Assembly: GCA_016200135.1 (NCBI GenBank)
Contig: JACQFI010000045.1
Coordinates: forward strand, 55,668 to 119,667
From: Planctomycetota bacterium
GTDB taxonomy: Bacteria; Planctomycetota; SZUA-567; H5-PLA8
Direction: 5' to 3'
Length of the DNA: 64,000 nt
The notes under the pieces were generated by a model. It saw only the letters and a program-made list of their open reading frames with translations. It was not told where the DNA came from and did no database searches. The translations under genes and the position numbers were made by a program. This document shows positions 34,134 to 40,965 of this stretch, piece by piece. How positions within the stretch are numbered: position 1 is the first letter of the stretch; the number at the start of each line of letters is the position of its first letter.

Positions 34134-34168
34134 TATTTTCGATCTTGGACTTCCGATTTTCGATTGCA
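34134..34168. repeat. Short GATTTTCGATT repeat run
   Basis: 'ATTTTCGATCTTGGACTTCCG' words and ATTTTCGATTGC repeat the bioF/35973 word family in the gap between bioF and the small membrane protein. Upstream of it is an AT-mixed stretch without a supported gene. Confidence 0.5.
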
Positions 34169-34230
34169 CGGCGAGATAGTAGAGAGAAATATTCGATCGT
34201 CGAATCTCACGTTTCGTAAAATTTCCGCTG

Positions 34231-34569
34231 CTATTGGGGAGGTAGGCGCTTAAGCCGGCGTGCGGTCCAGAACATGATGGTGACGCCGAGGGGGAGAAAG
34301 AACGTGTAACCTATGGTCAGGATATTGATTTGGCGCTCGATCGTCTCCTTTGTGACATAACCGTCGGAAGTTTGCTCCGAGAAAATCAAATTGATGGCGC
34401 AACCAAGGATGTCTACCAGCAACATCGGTCCCCAACACGCCGCGCAACCAAGCAAGAACCATTTCCATACGGAACGATTTCGCTCTTTGGCGGGAGGGAC
34501 GAACTGATAATAGATGATCACCAAAAGCGCTATGGAAATAACACGCTTAATAATAATCGCTAAGGACAT
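34231..34569 (-). CDS. Small membrane protein, 112 aa, unknown function
   Basis: ATG 34569 is taken since a hydrophobic segment starts there ('SLAIIIKRVISIALLVIIYYQFV'). Three spans are likely: residues ~3-22, ~32-62 ('FLLGCAACWGPMLLVDILGCAINLIF') and ~85-105 ('YTFFLPLGVTIMFWTA'). The region between spans 2 and 3 is charged. Its base composition is clearly more AT-rich than neighbouring genes, which may indicate transfer or weaker selection. No family recognised. Confidence 0.5.
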   Translation of the reverse strand: MSLAIIIKRVISIALLVIIYYQFVPPAKERNRSVWKWFLLGCAACWGPMLLVDILGCAINLIFSEQTSDGYVTKETIERQINILTIGYTFFLPLGVTIMFWTARRLKRLPPQ

Positions 34570-34674
34570 AATTCTGAAAGTACCCTCACGATTCCGAGAT
34601 GCAAGATTCAGGAAATCCAGAATACACGCGACCAATAGGCGCTGTGCGGATAACACGCAGGCAAGATGGCATCG

Positions 34675-35877
34675 CTACTTCACCGGCCAAGCCGGCAGTT
34701 CGCAGCGGAGCGCAGCGTCTTCGCGGTAGCCGAGGGCGTATTCGGCTTGCATGAGCTGGTGGACTTCCTTGGTGCCTTCGTAGATCACGGCGCCGCGGGA
34801 GTTGCGCCAGAAACGCTCGACGGGGAACTCGTTGCTGAACCCGTACGCGCCATGGATCTCGATGGCGTGGTCGGCGCACTGCTGCGCGGCGACCGTCGCG
34901 AACCACTTGGCCATGCCAGTCTCGCGCGTATTGCGGACGCCCTTGTTCTTCAGTTCACCGGCCTTCCAGACGAGCAGTTCGCCGGCGTCGATGGACTGGC
35001 GCATGGACGCGATCATCTGCTGGACGAGCTGGTGCTTGCCGATGGGCTTCTTAAAAGTGGTGCGCTCGTTGCAGTACTTCACGCTCGCGTCGAGGCTCGC
35101 CTTCATCAGCCCCACGCAGCCGGCGGCGACGGTGTAACGCCCGTTGTCGAGGGCGCTCATGGCAACCTTAAAGCCTTCATCGGCCTGCCCGAGCATGTTC
35201 TCGGCGGGAATCTCGACGTTCTCGAACGCCACGCCGCCGGTCACGCCCGCGCGCACGCCCAGCTTGCCGTGCAGTTCGTAGGGCTTCACGCCCTTCCACG
35301 CCCGTTCGACAATAAACGCGCTGATGCCGTGGTGGTCGCGCGCTTTCTGCTTCTCGCGGTCGGTGTAGGCCATCAGGAGGTACTGGTCGGCGACGGTACT
35401 TAAAGATATCCAGATCTTTTCTCCGTTGAGCACGTAGCGGTCGCCCTTCTTTTCGGCGAAGCACTGGAGGCCCGCGACGTCGGAGCCCGCGGCGGGTTCG
35501 GTAAGGAGAAAGGTCGCGATCCTTTTGCCTTGGGCCACCGGTACGAGGAACTTCTGCTTCTGTTCTTCGGTGCCCCATTGCAACAGCGCGAGCGAGTGCA
35601 GGCCGTTGTGGACGGAGACGATCACGCGCGCCGATGTATCGACGTATTCGAAGGCGTCGCTGAGCAGCGCGAGCGTGTGGTAATCGAGGCCCAGGCCGCC
35701 GTACTTTTCAGGGATGCAGGCGCCGAGATAGCCTTCCTCGCCCATCTTGCGGTAGATGCTCACGTCGGCTTCGGCCTTCGCATCGCGTTCGCGCAGCCCG
35801 GGTGCGACGACGCGCTTGGCGAAGTCGAGCGCGCCCGCGTAGAATTCGAGGTGGTCTTTGGTGTAGAGCAGCGACAT
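34675..35877 (-). CDS. Acyl-CoA dehydrogenase, 400 aa
   Basis: ATG 35877 has AAGGAGACG 6-7 nt upstream. Family marks: 'PEKYGGLGLDYHTLALLSDAF' (N-terminal helical domain), 'FLLTEPAAGSDVAGL' (FAD-binding beta domain), 'YVLNGEKIWIS', 'ISAFIVER', and near the C-terminus 'VIYEGTKEVHQL' with the Glu catalytic base in Y-E-G-T. Typical length. It dehydrogenates acyl-CoA at C2-C3 with FAD and electron-transfer flavoprotein; chain-length preference cannot be read. No other beta-oxidation gene is next to it. Upstream DNA (35973-36024) is a heptamer array. Confidence 0.93.
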   Translation of the reverse strand: MSLLYTKDHLEFYAGALDFAKRVVAPGLRERDAKAEADVSIYRKMGEEGYLGACIPEKYGGLGLDYHTLALLSDAFEYVDTSARVIVSVHNGLHSLALLQWGTEEQKQKFLVPVAQGKRIATFLLTEPAAGSDVAGLQCFAEKKGDRYVLNGEKIWISLSTVADQYLLMAYTDREKQKARDHHGISAFIVERAWKGVKPYELHGKLGVRAGVTGGVAFENVEIPAENMLGQADEGFKVAMSALDNGRYTVAAGCVGLMKASLDASVKYCNERTTFKKPIGKHQLVQQMIASMRQSIDAGELLVWKAGELKNKGVRNTRETGMAKWFATVAAQQCADHAIEIHGAYGFSNEFPVERFWRNSRGAVIYEGTKEVHQLMQAEYALGYREDAALRCELPAWPVK

Positions 35878-35972
35878 GGGCGTCTCCTTATAGTCGGCGC
35901 AGCTTACCGCAAAACGGCAAATCCCAAATTCGAAAAACGAAGCACGAAAGACAAGTGGGATTTCCAACATAC

Positions 35973-36024
35973 TTTCGGATTTCGGATTTCGGATTTCGGA
36001 TTTCGGATTTCGGATTTCGGATTT
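35973..36024. repeat. (CGGATTT)x7 tandem heptamer array
   Basis: Seven perfect copies of CGGATTT from 35976 to 36024, preceded by a partial copy. It overlaps the end of the DUF486 gene: the minus-strand stop codon TAA lies at 36023-36025, inside the last unit. Confidence 0.9.
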
Positions 36025-36409
36025 ACTCCGTTCTCTGCGCCTCCGCGTCTCCGCGGTGAGAAGGGTCGTCGCCGGCCTTCGAGTCCATCCGCGCGAAGTA
36101 GACCGCGCCGAGGATTAGGGCGAAGGCGACGAGGTGGTTCCACTTCGGCGTCTCCTTTAAGTAGAGCCACGCGAAGACGACGAAGACGGCGAGCGTGATC
36201 ACTTCCTGCGTGATCTTGAGCTGGAAGGCGGTGAAGCCGGAGAGGTAACCGATGCGGTTGGCGGGCACCTGCAGGCAGTATTCGAAGAACGCGATGCCCC
36301 AGCTCGCCAGGATCGCGGTGAGCATGTACGACTGCGGGTACTTGAGGTGCCCGTACCAGGCGATGGTCATGAAGACGTTGCTGGCGAGCAGGAGCAGGAC
36401 GGTCCACAT
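36023..36409 (-). CDS. DUF486/DMT family membrane protein, 128 aa
   Basis: ATG 36409 with AAGGAGACC upstream. Four hydrophobic segments: 'VLLLLASNVFMTIAWYGHL' (1-20), 'YMLTAILASWGIAFFEYCL' (~27-45), 'ITQEVITLAVFVVFAWLYL' (~63-82) and 'LVAFALILGAVYFA' (~90-104), as in the small DUF486 members of the drug/metabolite-transporter clan. Residues 105-128 ('DSKAGDDPSHRGDAEAQRTE') are not part of the family core: the DNA coding them is the dispersed repeat CGCGGAGACGCGGAGGCGC, and the stop codon comes from the CGGATTT array. It is 26 nt downstream of the TPR/retropepsin gene, likely co-transcribed. Confidence 0.8.
   Translation of the reverse strand: MWTVLLLLASNVFMTIAWYGHLKYPQSYMLTAILASWGIAFFEYCLQVPANRIGYLSGFTAFQLKITQEVITLAVFVVFAWLYLKETPKWNHLVAFALILGAVYFARMDSKAGDDPSHRGDAEAQRTE
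36027..36062. repeat. CTCCGCGTCTCCGCGG-type repeat in the DUF486 tail
   Basis: 'CCGTTCTCTGCGCCTCCGCG' and 'TCTCCGCGGTGAGAA' repeat the word CTCCGCG. Abutting the heptamer array and coding the last residues of DUF486. Confidence 0.55.
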
Positions 36410-36435
36410 GCGGCGGGGTCTCCTTGAAATTGCAT

Positions 36436-37821
36436 TCAGGGTTTCTTTGCTGGGAAATCGACGAGCATCTGGTGCCGTTTGAAGTCGAGCGTCAGGCGGC
36501 CGTTCTTGAGCTCGTCGGTTTGGAGCCAGTTGGCTCCGAGGATCACGTCCACATTGACTGGACACGAGTTGGAGATATCCGAAAAGTTTAGCCCGACAGC
36601 AGAGTTCCGAAATAGAAACGTGAAATCCTTGTCGAATCGGAGGAGAAACTGTTCGAGCAGAATGCCCCGGCGTTCTTGCATCCCACGGTGACCACCGATG
36701 TCAATCCGGATGCCAACAGGGTTGCTTTTGACGCCCTGCACGACGTCCGGCAAACGCGATACATCGAATAAGGTGCTCGAGGCGCCCGTATCAAAGAAAG
36801 CGGATGCTCTAGTGTCATTGCTGAGATCGCAGGCCAAGAAAATCTTGCTTATGAAGATTCGAAACGGGATCATTTTTCTCCGGAAAGCAGGATCTTCCAC
36901 GGGTGGCTCTCCAAACACGATGAATGTATTGTTCTTCATGTCTAGCGTGATGCAGAGGTTGTTTGCAGAAAACGGGTTTAGGCCTATCAGATTGTGAATG
37001 CTTTTCGTGACCGGAACATTGCGAATGTGCCAATCACCCAGGAGCAATGCTGGTAGGAGCCGCTGTTCATCAAATGCCCACCCATTTACGTCACCTTTCC
37101 AGACTTCGGTTTCCGAAGCCTTACCAATATTCTTAAGCCTGTCGGACTTCAGATCCAGGTCTCCCATGCCCGTGTCTAGACCTACCCAGAATTCCTCATC
37201 CTTTAGTTTCGCTCGTATGTAGACACGATCGCTTTTGATCTTCATGGGGAGCAAGAGCGGGCGATCGAGCGGCTTAATCTTATAGAATTCGGGGTTGTTC
37301 AGTTGGGTGCGCCAGGCCATTCGATGACGAATACCTGCCGCCACTTCATCATCTTTTTCTGCCGATTTGAGCGTATCGCGAATCGTCGACGCTTGAGTTT
37401 CGCTGTCGAGCGATTGAATCACGGGTGCGAGCCAGAACAACTGCATCGGCGACAAGGTGGATGTCTTCAGCGCTTCCTTCATGCGCTGCGTGGCCCGATC
37501 CATGCGCGCGGCACTGGCGTCGAGCAACGCAGAGAGGACGAGGGCTTCTGGCAGAACGGGATTTCTGGATAGCGCCTCAGCACAAGTCAATTCAGCTTTC
37601 TCAAACACGCCGCTGCGGCAATAGACTTGCGCAAGATAGCAGAGCAAAGCTGGATTGTTTCGGTCACCTGCAAGCTCCTCCTGGGTCTTTTTCAAGGCTT
37701 GGGGAATATCTTCTTGAGCTAGTGATAGTCCAGGAAGTCGAACGGCGTGCGGAGATTCCTCGCCTCGCGCGAACAGCGCCAGACCAGTGATCAACAGCAC
37801 CGTGCCAAAGTAATACGGCAA
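36436..37821 (-). CDS. Exported TPR plus double retropepsin-like protein, 461 aa
   Basis: Signal peptide 'YYFGTVLLITGLALFARG' at residues 2-19. Residues ~38-150 form two or three TPR-like units ('NNPALLCYLAQVYCRSGVFEKAELTCAEALSRNPVLPEALVLSALLDAS'-type spacing; quoted in parts). Two retropepsin-like halves follow: the first has 'WVGLDTGMGDLDLKS' (D-T-G kept but not followed by the usual A/S), the second 'SAFFDTGASSTLFDVSRL' and 'VNVDVILGANWLQ'. It shares plan with the gene at 17052-18110, but is larger, AT-richer and diverged. A periplasmic protease or a peptide-binding relic is possible. Only 3 nt separate it from the 3' end of the PhyH gene. Confidence 0.78.
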   Translation of the reverse strand: MPYYFGTVLLITGLALFARGEESPHAVRLPGLSLAQEDIPQALKKTQEELAGDRNNPALLCYLAQVYCRSGVFEKAELTCAEALSRNPVLPEALVLSALLDASAARMDRATQRMKEALKTSTLSPMQLFWLAPVIQSLDSETQASTIRDTLKSAEKDDEVAAGIRHRMAWRTQLNNPEFYKIKPLDRPLLLPMKIKSDRVYIRAKLKDEEFWVGLDTGMGDLDLKSDRLKNIGKASETEVWKGDVNGWAFDEQRLLPALLLGDWHIRNVPVTKSIHNLIGLNPFSANNLCITLDMKNNTFIVFGEPPVEDPAFRRKMIPFRIFISKIFLACDLSNDTRASAFFDTGASSTLFDVSRLPDVVQGVKSNPVGIRIDIGGHRGMQERRGILLEQFLLRFDKDFTFLFRNSAVGLNFSDISNSCPVNVDVILGANWLQTDELKNGRLTLDFKRHQMLVDFPAKKP

Positions 37822-37824
37822 GGG

Positions 37825-38589
37825 TTACCCTCTATACCGCTTCTCGATGTTCTCCTGCCAGTCGTACCAGCCGGGCTGGGCGTAGAAGCCGAAGAGTTGC
37901 TTCTGTTCCTGCGTCAGCGCGGCGATCACTTCGGGCGAGAGGCTCTTGGTGTAGTCCCACTGCGCGCGGACCCACGGGCGGCTGTAAAAGAGATGCAGGG
38001 CGCGGCGATTATTCTGTGTCTGATTGGCGCTGCCCGCGTGCCACAATCCACCGTTGTACGCGATCAAAGAACCAGCGGGCGCTTCGAGGTACACGGCTTC
38101 CTTCTCGAACGGGGCCATGTCCATGCCGTGCTGGTACGGGCGGTCCTGGCTGCGGGGGACGACGCGGGTGCAGCCGTTCGCACGGGTGAACGGGTCGAGC
38201 GTATGCAGCGCGTTCACGTAGAGCACACTGCCGGGGATGGTCTCGTTCTGGTCGATATGCAGGTCCTGGTTTTTACCGCCGGGGGTCATGGTGAGGCCGT
38301 TCAGGCTCGCGAGGACGCAGCGGTCGCCGAGCAGCAGCTTCATCAGCGGCAGGACGCGCGGGTTCAGGCCGATGCGGCGGAAGAGTTCGTGCTTCTGCGG
38401 GAGCATGTAGGCGACTTTGTAGGTGTTGTTGTGCCAGCCGCGCTTGGGGCCGAGCTCCTTTTCTTGTTCGAAAATGGCTTCTAAGGTCGCGTTGGCTTCA
38501 GCCACTTCTTCGGGGCTGAGGACGTTTTCGACGACGGTGTAGCCCTGGGTGCGAAGTTCGGAAGCGTGGTCTTCAAGGCTGCGAGGCAT
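37825..38589 (-). CDS. Phytanoyl-CoA dioxygenase (PhyH) family protein, 254 aa
   Basis: Fe(II)/2-oxoglutarate dioxygenase motif: H-x-D in 'QDLHIDQNETIP' (about residue 113), distal His in 'NGGLWHAGSANQT', and the 2-oxoglutarate-binding Arg shortly after ('NNRRALHLFYSR'). All three metal ligands are present, so it should be active. The N-terminus 'YTVVENVLSPEEVAEANATLEAIF' is typical of the family. Substrate unknown; the family hydroxylates diverse small molecules. The start codon ATG 38589 lacks a clear Shine-Dalgarno. Confidence 0.9.
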   Translation of the reverse strand: MPRSLEDHASELRTQGYTVVENVLSPEEVAEANATLEAIFEQEKELGPKRGWHNNTYKVAYMLPQKHELFRRIGLNPRVLPLMKLLLGDRCVLASLNGLTMTPGGKNQDLHIDQNETIPGSVLYVNALHTLDPFTRANGCTRVVPRSQDRPYQHGMDMAPFEKEAVYLEAPAGSLIAYNGGLWHAGSANQTQNNRRALHLFYSRPWVRAQWDYTKSLSPEVIAALTQEQKQLFGFYAQPGWYDWQENIEKRYRG

Positions 38590-38690
38590 GTGGGGGAAGC
38601 TCCCAGGACCGGCCGCGCGGGGCGGCTGCGGAGCTAAATCTAATCAAACTGCGCCGATTCTGCCACGGAACTGTCGTGAATTGGCCACGA

Positions 38691-38707
38691 GGCCGCCATT
38701 GGCGGCC
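38691..38707. repeat. Isolated GC-rich hairpin
   Basis: GGCCGCCATTGGCGGCC is a near-perfect hairpin between the PhyH start and the next plus-strand gene. The rest of 38590-39018 has no supported gene; the hairpin lacks the T-run of a terminator. Confidence 0.4.
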
Positions 38708-39018
38708 GTTTCAATCTCCCAATAAAATTCTACAACCAATGAATTCCAAATGGGATGCAAGAAAGAAACGTGTCGGTAAGTTTCTCTGCATGATAGGCCG
38801 GAGGTTCGCTGGATAGAGGACCATTGCGGCGTGAAAACGTGGGTAACCAGGAGCCGATTTTTCGTAAAAGATGGGTGCGGTAAGCGCGTAATACTCAAAG
38901 AGATGTGACTCGAAGTTTTTACAAAGGTTTGACACAAAAGCGGAGAACCTTTTCCACATTCATACGTCCAATAAGACGCAGAGAAGAGCGGGGGTCGTTG
39001 TCCCAGGGGAAGGCGCGC

Positions 39019-39576
39019 ATGGTAAACCAGATACGCAAAGCCTTGGCCGGGTTCTTCTTGGTGCCCGGACGTCCTACAACGCCGTTGCCCGAGATTCCTC
39101 ATCTGCCTGAAGCGGTGATCACGCGCGCGTGCTCGCTGCGCGGTTTTTCCGATAAAGACAAAGCTCTGCAACTGATGGTGCTGGCCGGGCATGAAGAGTC
39201 GGATGTGCTGCGACGCCTGCGGACCGTGATTGTCGAAAACGAGGCGCCTGTCGGCAAGCTGCGCTACGAGGACGGGATCAACCTTGTAGTTTTTCGCGGC
39301 GTCTTTGGGTCCGGCGGATTTGCGCTGGAAGTGAAGAACGTGAAATGGAACGGGGCGGCGCTGGAAGTTGAGTGCGACTTCGAGAACCCCGGCGACGGCA
39401 TCCGGACGACGGCGGGCTTTACGCAGCCGGCCGCGATCATCCCGCTCAAGCGGCTCCCCGAAGGCAAGTACCAGGTCCGCCTGCTGGCGCGGGACCTGCG
39501 CCGGTCCAGCCAGGGCGTGCATGAAGAGAAGAGTTTGCGCGAATTGGCAAATACGAGCTTTAAAGTCTGCGCCTGA
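39019..39576 (+). CDS. Hypothetical protein, 185 aa
   Basis: ATG 39019 follows AGGGGAAGG. The first half is basic with a hydrophobic start ('MVNQIRKALAGFFLVPG'); the second half has beta-rich segments ending 'KYQVRLLARDL' and 'ANTSFKVCA'. Pro/Glu-rich spacers at residues 15-30. The N-terminal segment is short and could be a signal-anchor, but is not convincing. No recognised domain; a terminator hairpin lies 38 nt downstream, which supports a stand-alone transcript. Confidence 0.65.
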   Translation: MVNQIRKALAGFFLVPGRPTTPLPEIPHLPEAVITRACSLRGFSDKDKALQLMVLAGHEESDVLRRLRTVIVENEAPVGKLRYEDGINLVVFRGVFGSGGFALEVKNVKWNGAALEVECDFENPGDGIRTTAGFTQPAAIIPLKRLPEGKYQVRLLARDLRRSSQGVHEEKSLRELANTSFKVCA

Positions 39577-39614
39577 TCCGGGCGCGCCGTTTTCTGATTA
39601 TTGCAAACGTCTTA

Positions 39615-39638
39615 AACCCCGCCGCAAGGCGGGGTTTT
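39615..39638 (+). terminator. Rho-independent terminator
   Basis: AACCCCGCC/GGCGGGG stem with a short AA loop followed by TTTTT, 38 nt after the hypothetical gene. Confidence 0.85.
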
Positions 39639-40012
39639 TCGTTGCCGGTGCTCCGGTCTGCGTGGCGCGCCATTAGGGTGGGGCGAACGCCGGTGCGGGC
39701 GAAAGTTCGTCACGGCAGCGGGTGTAGTTTAAACGTACGGTTAAACGCGGCACGAAACGAATGTTCGAAAAGCGAAAGTGAAAACGAGCGAGCAAACGAT
39801 TCGTTGGCAGGCTAATGCCCCAAATGCGTCCGATTGGAACAAAGAAAATCCTGTTAGGTGGTGTCTACAACCAGAAAATAAATGTTGACAAAACTGAAAC
39901 AAGCGAATAATTGACTCCGCCTTCTGTGCATGTGGCCGGCGTCTTTAAATGCGCCTGATTGCGGCAACACCAAACAGCTTGGCAATCAACAGGGGTCAGA
40001 CAAGGGGATCCG

Positions 40013-40690
40013 ATGGCAAAGCGCAATGCAGGTTTCGGGAAGGGCCGGGTCCGTCCAAAGCGAGGTGGAAAACGAGGCGTTGAGATTGTGGCCGAACAGG
40101 CCGCTATGTACGGCATCCGGGCGCCCGCGAAACTTCCGCCCTCCGAACAATACATTTCTCCCAATGATGCCGGCCGCATTTTGAGCGTGACCGGCGAGGC
40201 CGTTAAGCAGTGGATCTACCACCGCCGCCTGCCCGCCACGAAGATGAGTAACGGCTACTGGAAAATCCGCGTCGGCGACCTCGAAGAGTTCATTCAGGCG
40301 CGGCAGGACTTGGGGCACAAACGTATTCTCATCATCGACGCCAGTGGCGGCCCGGTCACGGAACTGTCCAACACGGTCGAGAAGATGGGGCACCTCCCGG
40401 TCGTTGCGCACAACGCCGCCGACGCGCTGCTCAAGGCGAGCGACCAGTACCCGGCGCTCTTCATCGTCAACGTCTCGATGACGCAGGTGGACGCGTGGAA
40501 GTTAATGGAGAAGATCCGGCACACGCGCAACATCAAGACGATCCCGATCCTGATCGTCTCCGACCACGACCTGAAGGACGCCGAGAGCGACCGCGCGCTC
40601 GCGTTGGGCGCGCAGGGCTTCCTCAAGCGCCCGCTCAAGGCGCAGACCGCCGTGGATGAGATTGGGCGGATCCTGGGGCGCATCCTGTAA
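40013..40690 (+). CDS. HTH domain plus pseudo-receiver protein, 225 aa
   Basis: ATG 40013 with CAAGGGGAT just upstream. After a basic leader (residues ~1-20) comes a MerR/excisionase-like winged helix (about 47-95): 'YISPNDAGRILSVTGEAVKQWIYHRRLPATK' (quoted in part; helix-turn-helix around 'VTGEAVKQWIYHR') and 'GYWKIRVGDLEEFI'. Residues ~102-225 fold like a response-regulator receiver ('RILIIDASGGPV', 'IPILIVSDHD', 'GAQGFLKRPL' with the invariant Lys), but the phosphoacceptor Asp is replaced by Asn ('LFIVNVSM') and the acidic pair is D-A rather than D-D. So a phosphorylation-independent regulator. The HTH-first, receiver-last order is itself unusual. Terminator follows at 40761. Confidence 0.8.
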   Translation: MAKRNAGFGKGRVRPKRGGKRGVEIVAEQAAMYGIRAPAKLPPSEQYISPNDAGRILSVTGEAVKQWIYHRRLPATKMSNGYWKIRVGDLEEFIQARQDLGHKRILIIDASGGPVTELSNTVEKMGHLPVVAHNAADALLKASDQYPALFIVNVSMTQVDAWKLMEKIRHTRNIKTIPILIVSDHDLKDAESDRALALGAQGFLKRPLKAQTAVDEIGRILGRIL

Positions 40691-40760
40691 CCTGACGTAA
40701 AGCGTAGAGCGAGAAGCGATACTGCGAACGGCAAAACGGACACAAGCGAAGGACCGAAAG

Positions 40761-40790
40761 AAAGCGAGGGGTGACCCTCGCTTTCTTGTT
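40761..40790 (+). terminator. Rho-independent terminator
   Basis: AAAGCGAGGG/CCCTCGCTTT stem (40761-40784) then TCTTGTTTTG, 70 nt after the pseudo-receiver gene. Confidence 0.75.
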
Positions 40791-40823
40791 TTGTCGTGAC
40801 CGGCATATCGGCCCGGAGTTTAC

Positions 40824-40858
40824 GCTCCACGCTCCACGCTCCACGCTCCACGCTCCAC
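40824..40858. repeat. (GCTCCAC)x5 tandem heptamer array
   Basis: Five perfect copies of GCTCCAC directly after the terminator and upstream of the Tex gene. Confidence 0.92.
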
Positions 40859-40965
40859 GCAACCCCCCGGTTGTCGCTGTTCAACTGGACGTGCCTCGCG
40901 TAGACTGCGCGCGCCATTGAAGCTTCATGCACGAATGACCCCAGGGAATACGGACCGGCCGATTC

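Noticed and set aside
33985..34179. 64-codon plus frame upstream of the small membrane protein
   Set aside because: The end is made of repeat words (GATTTTCGATT) and no ribosome site precedes it.
38644..39522. 292-codon open frame on the minus strand opposite the hypothetical gene 39019-39576
   Set aside because: The plus strand has a well-placed Shine-Dalgarno and terminator; the minus frame gives low-complexity, Arg/Gln/His-rich antisense-type sequence with no domain.
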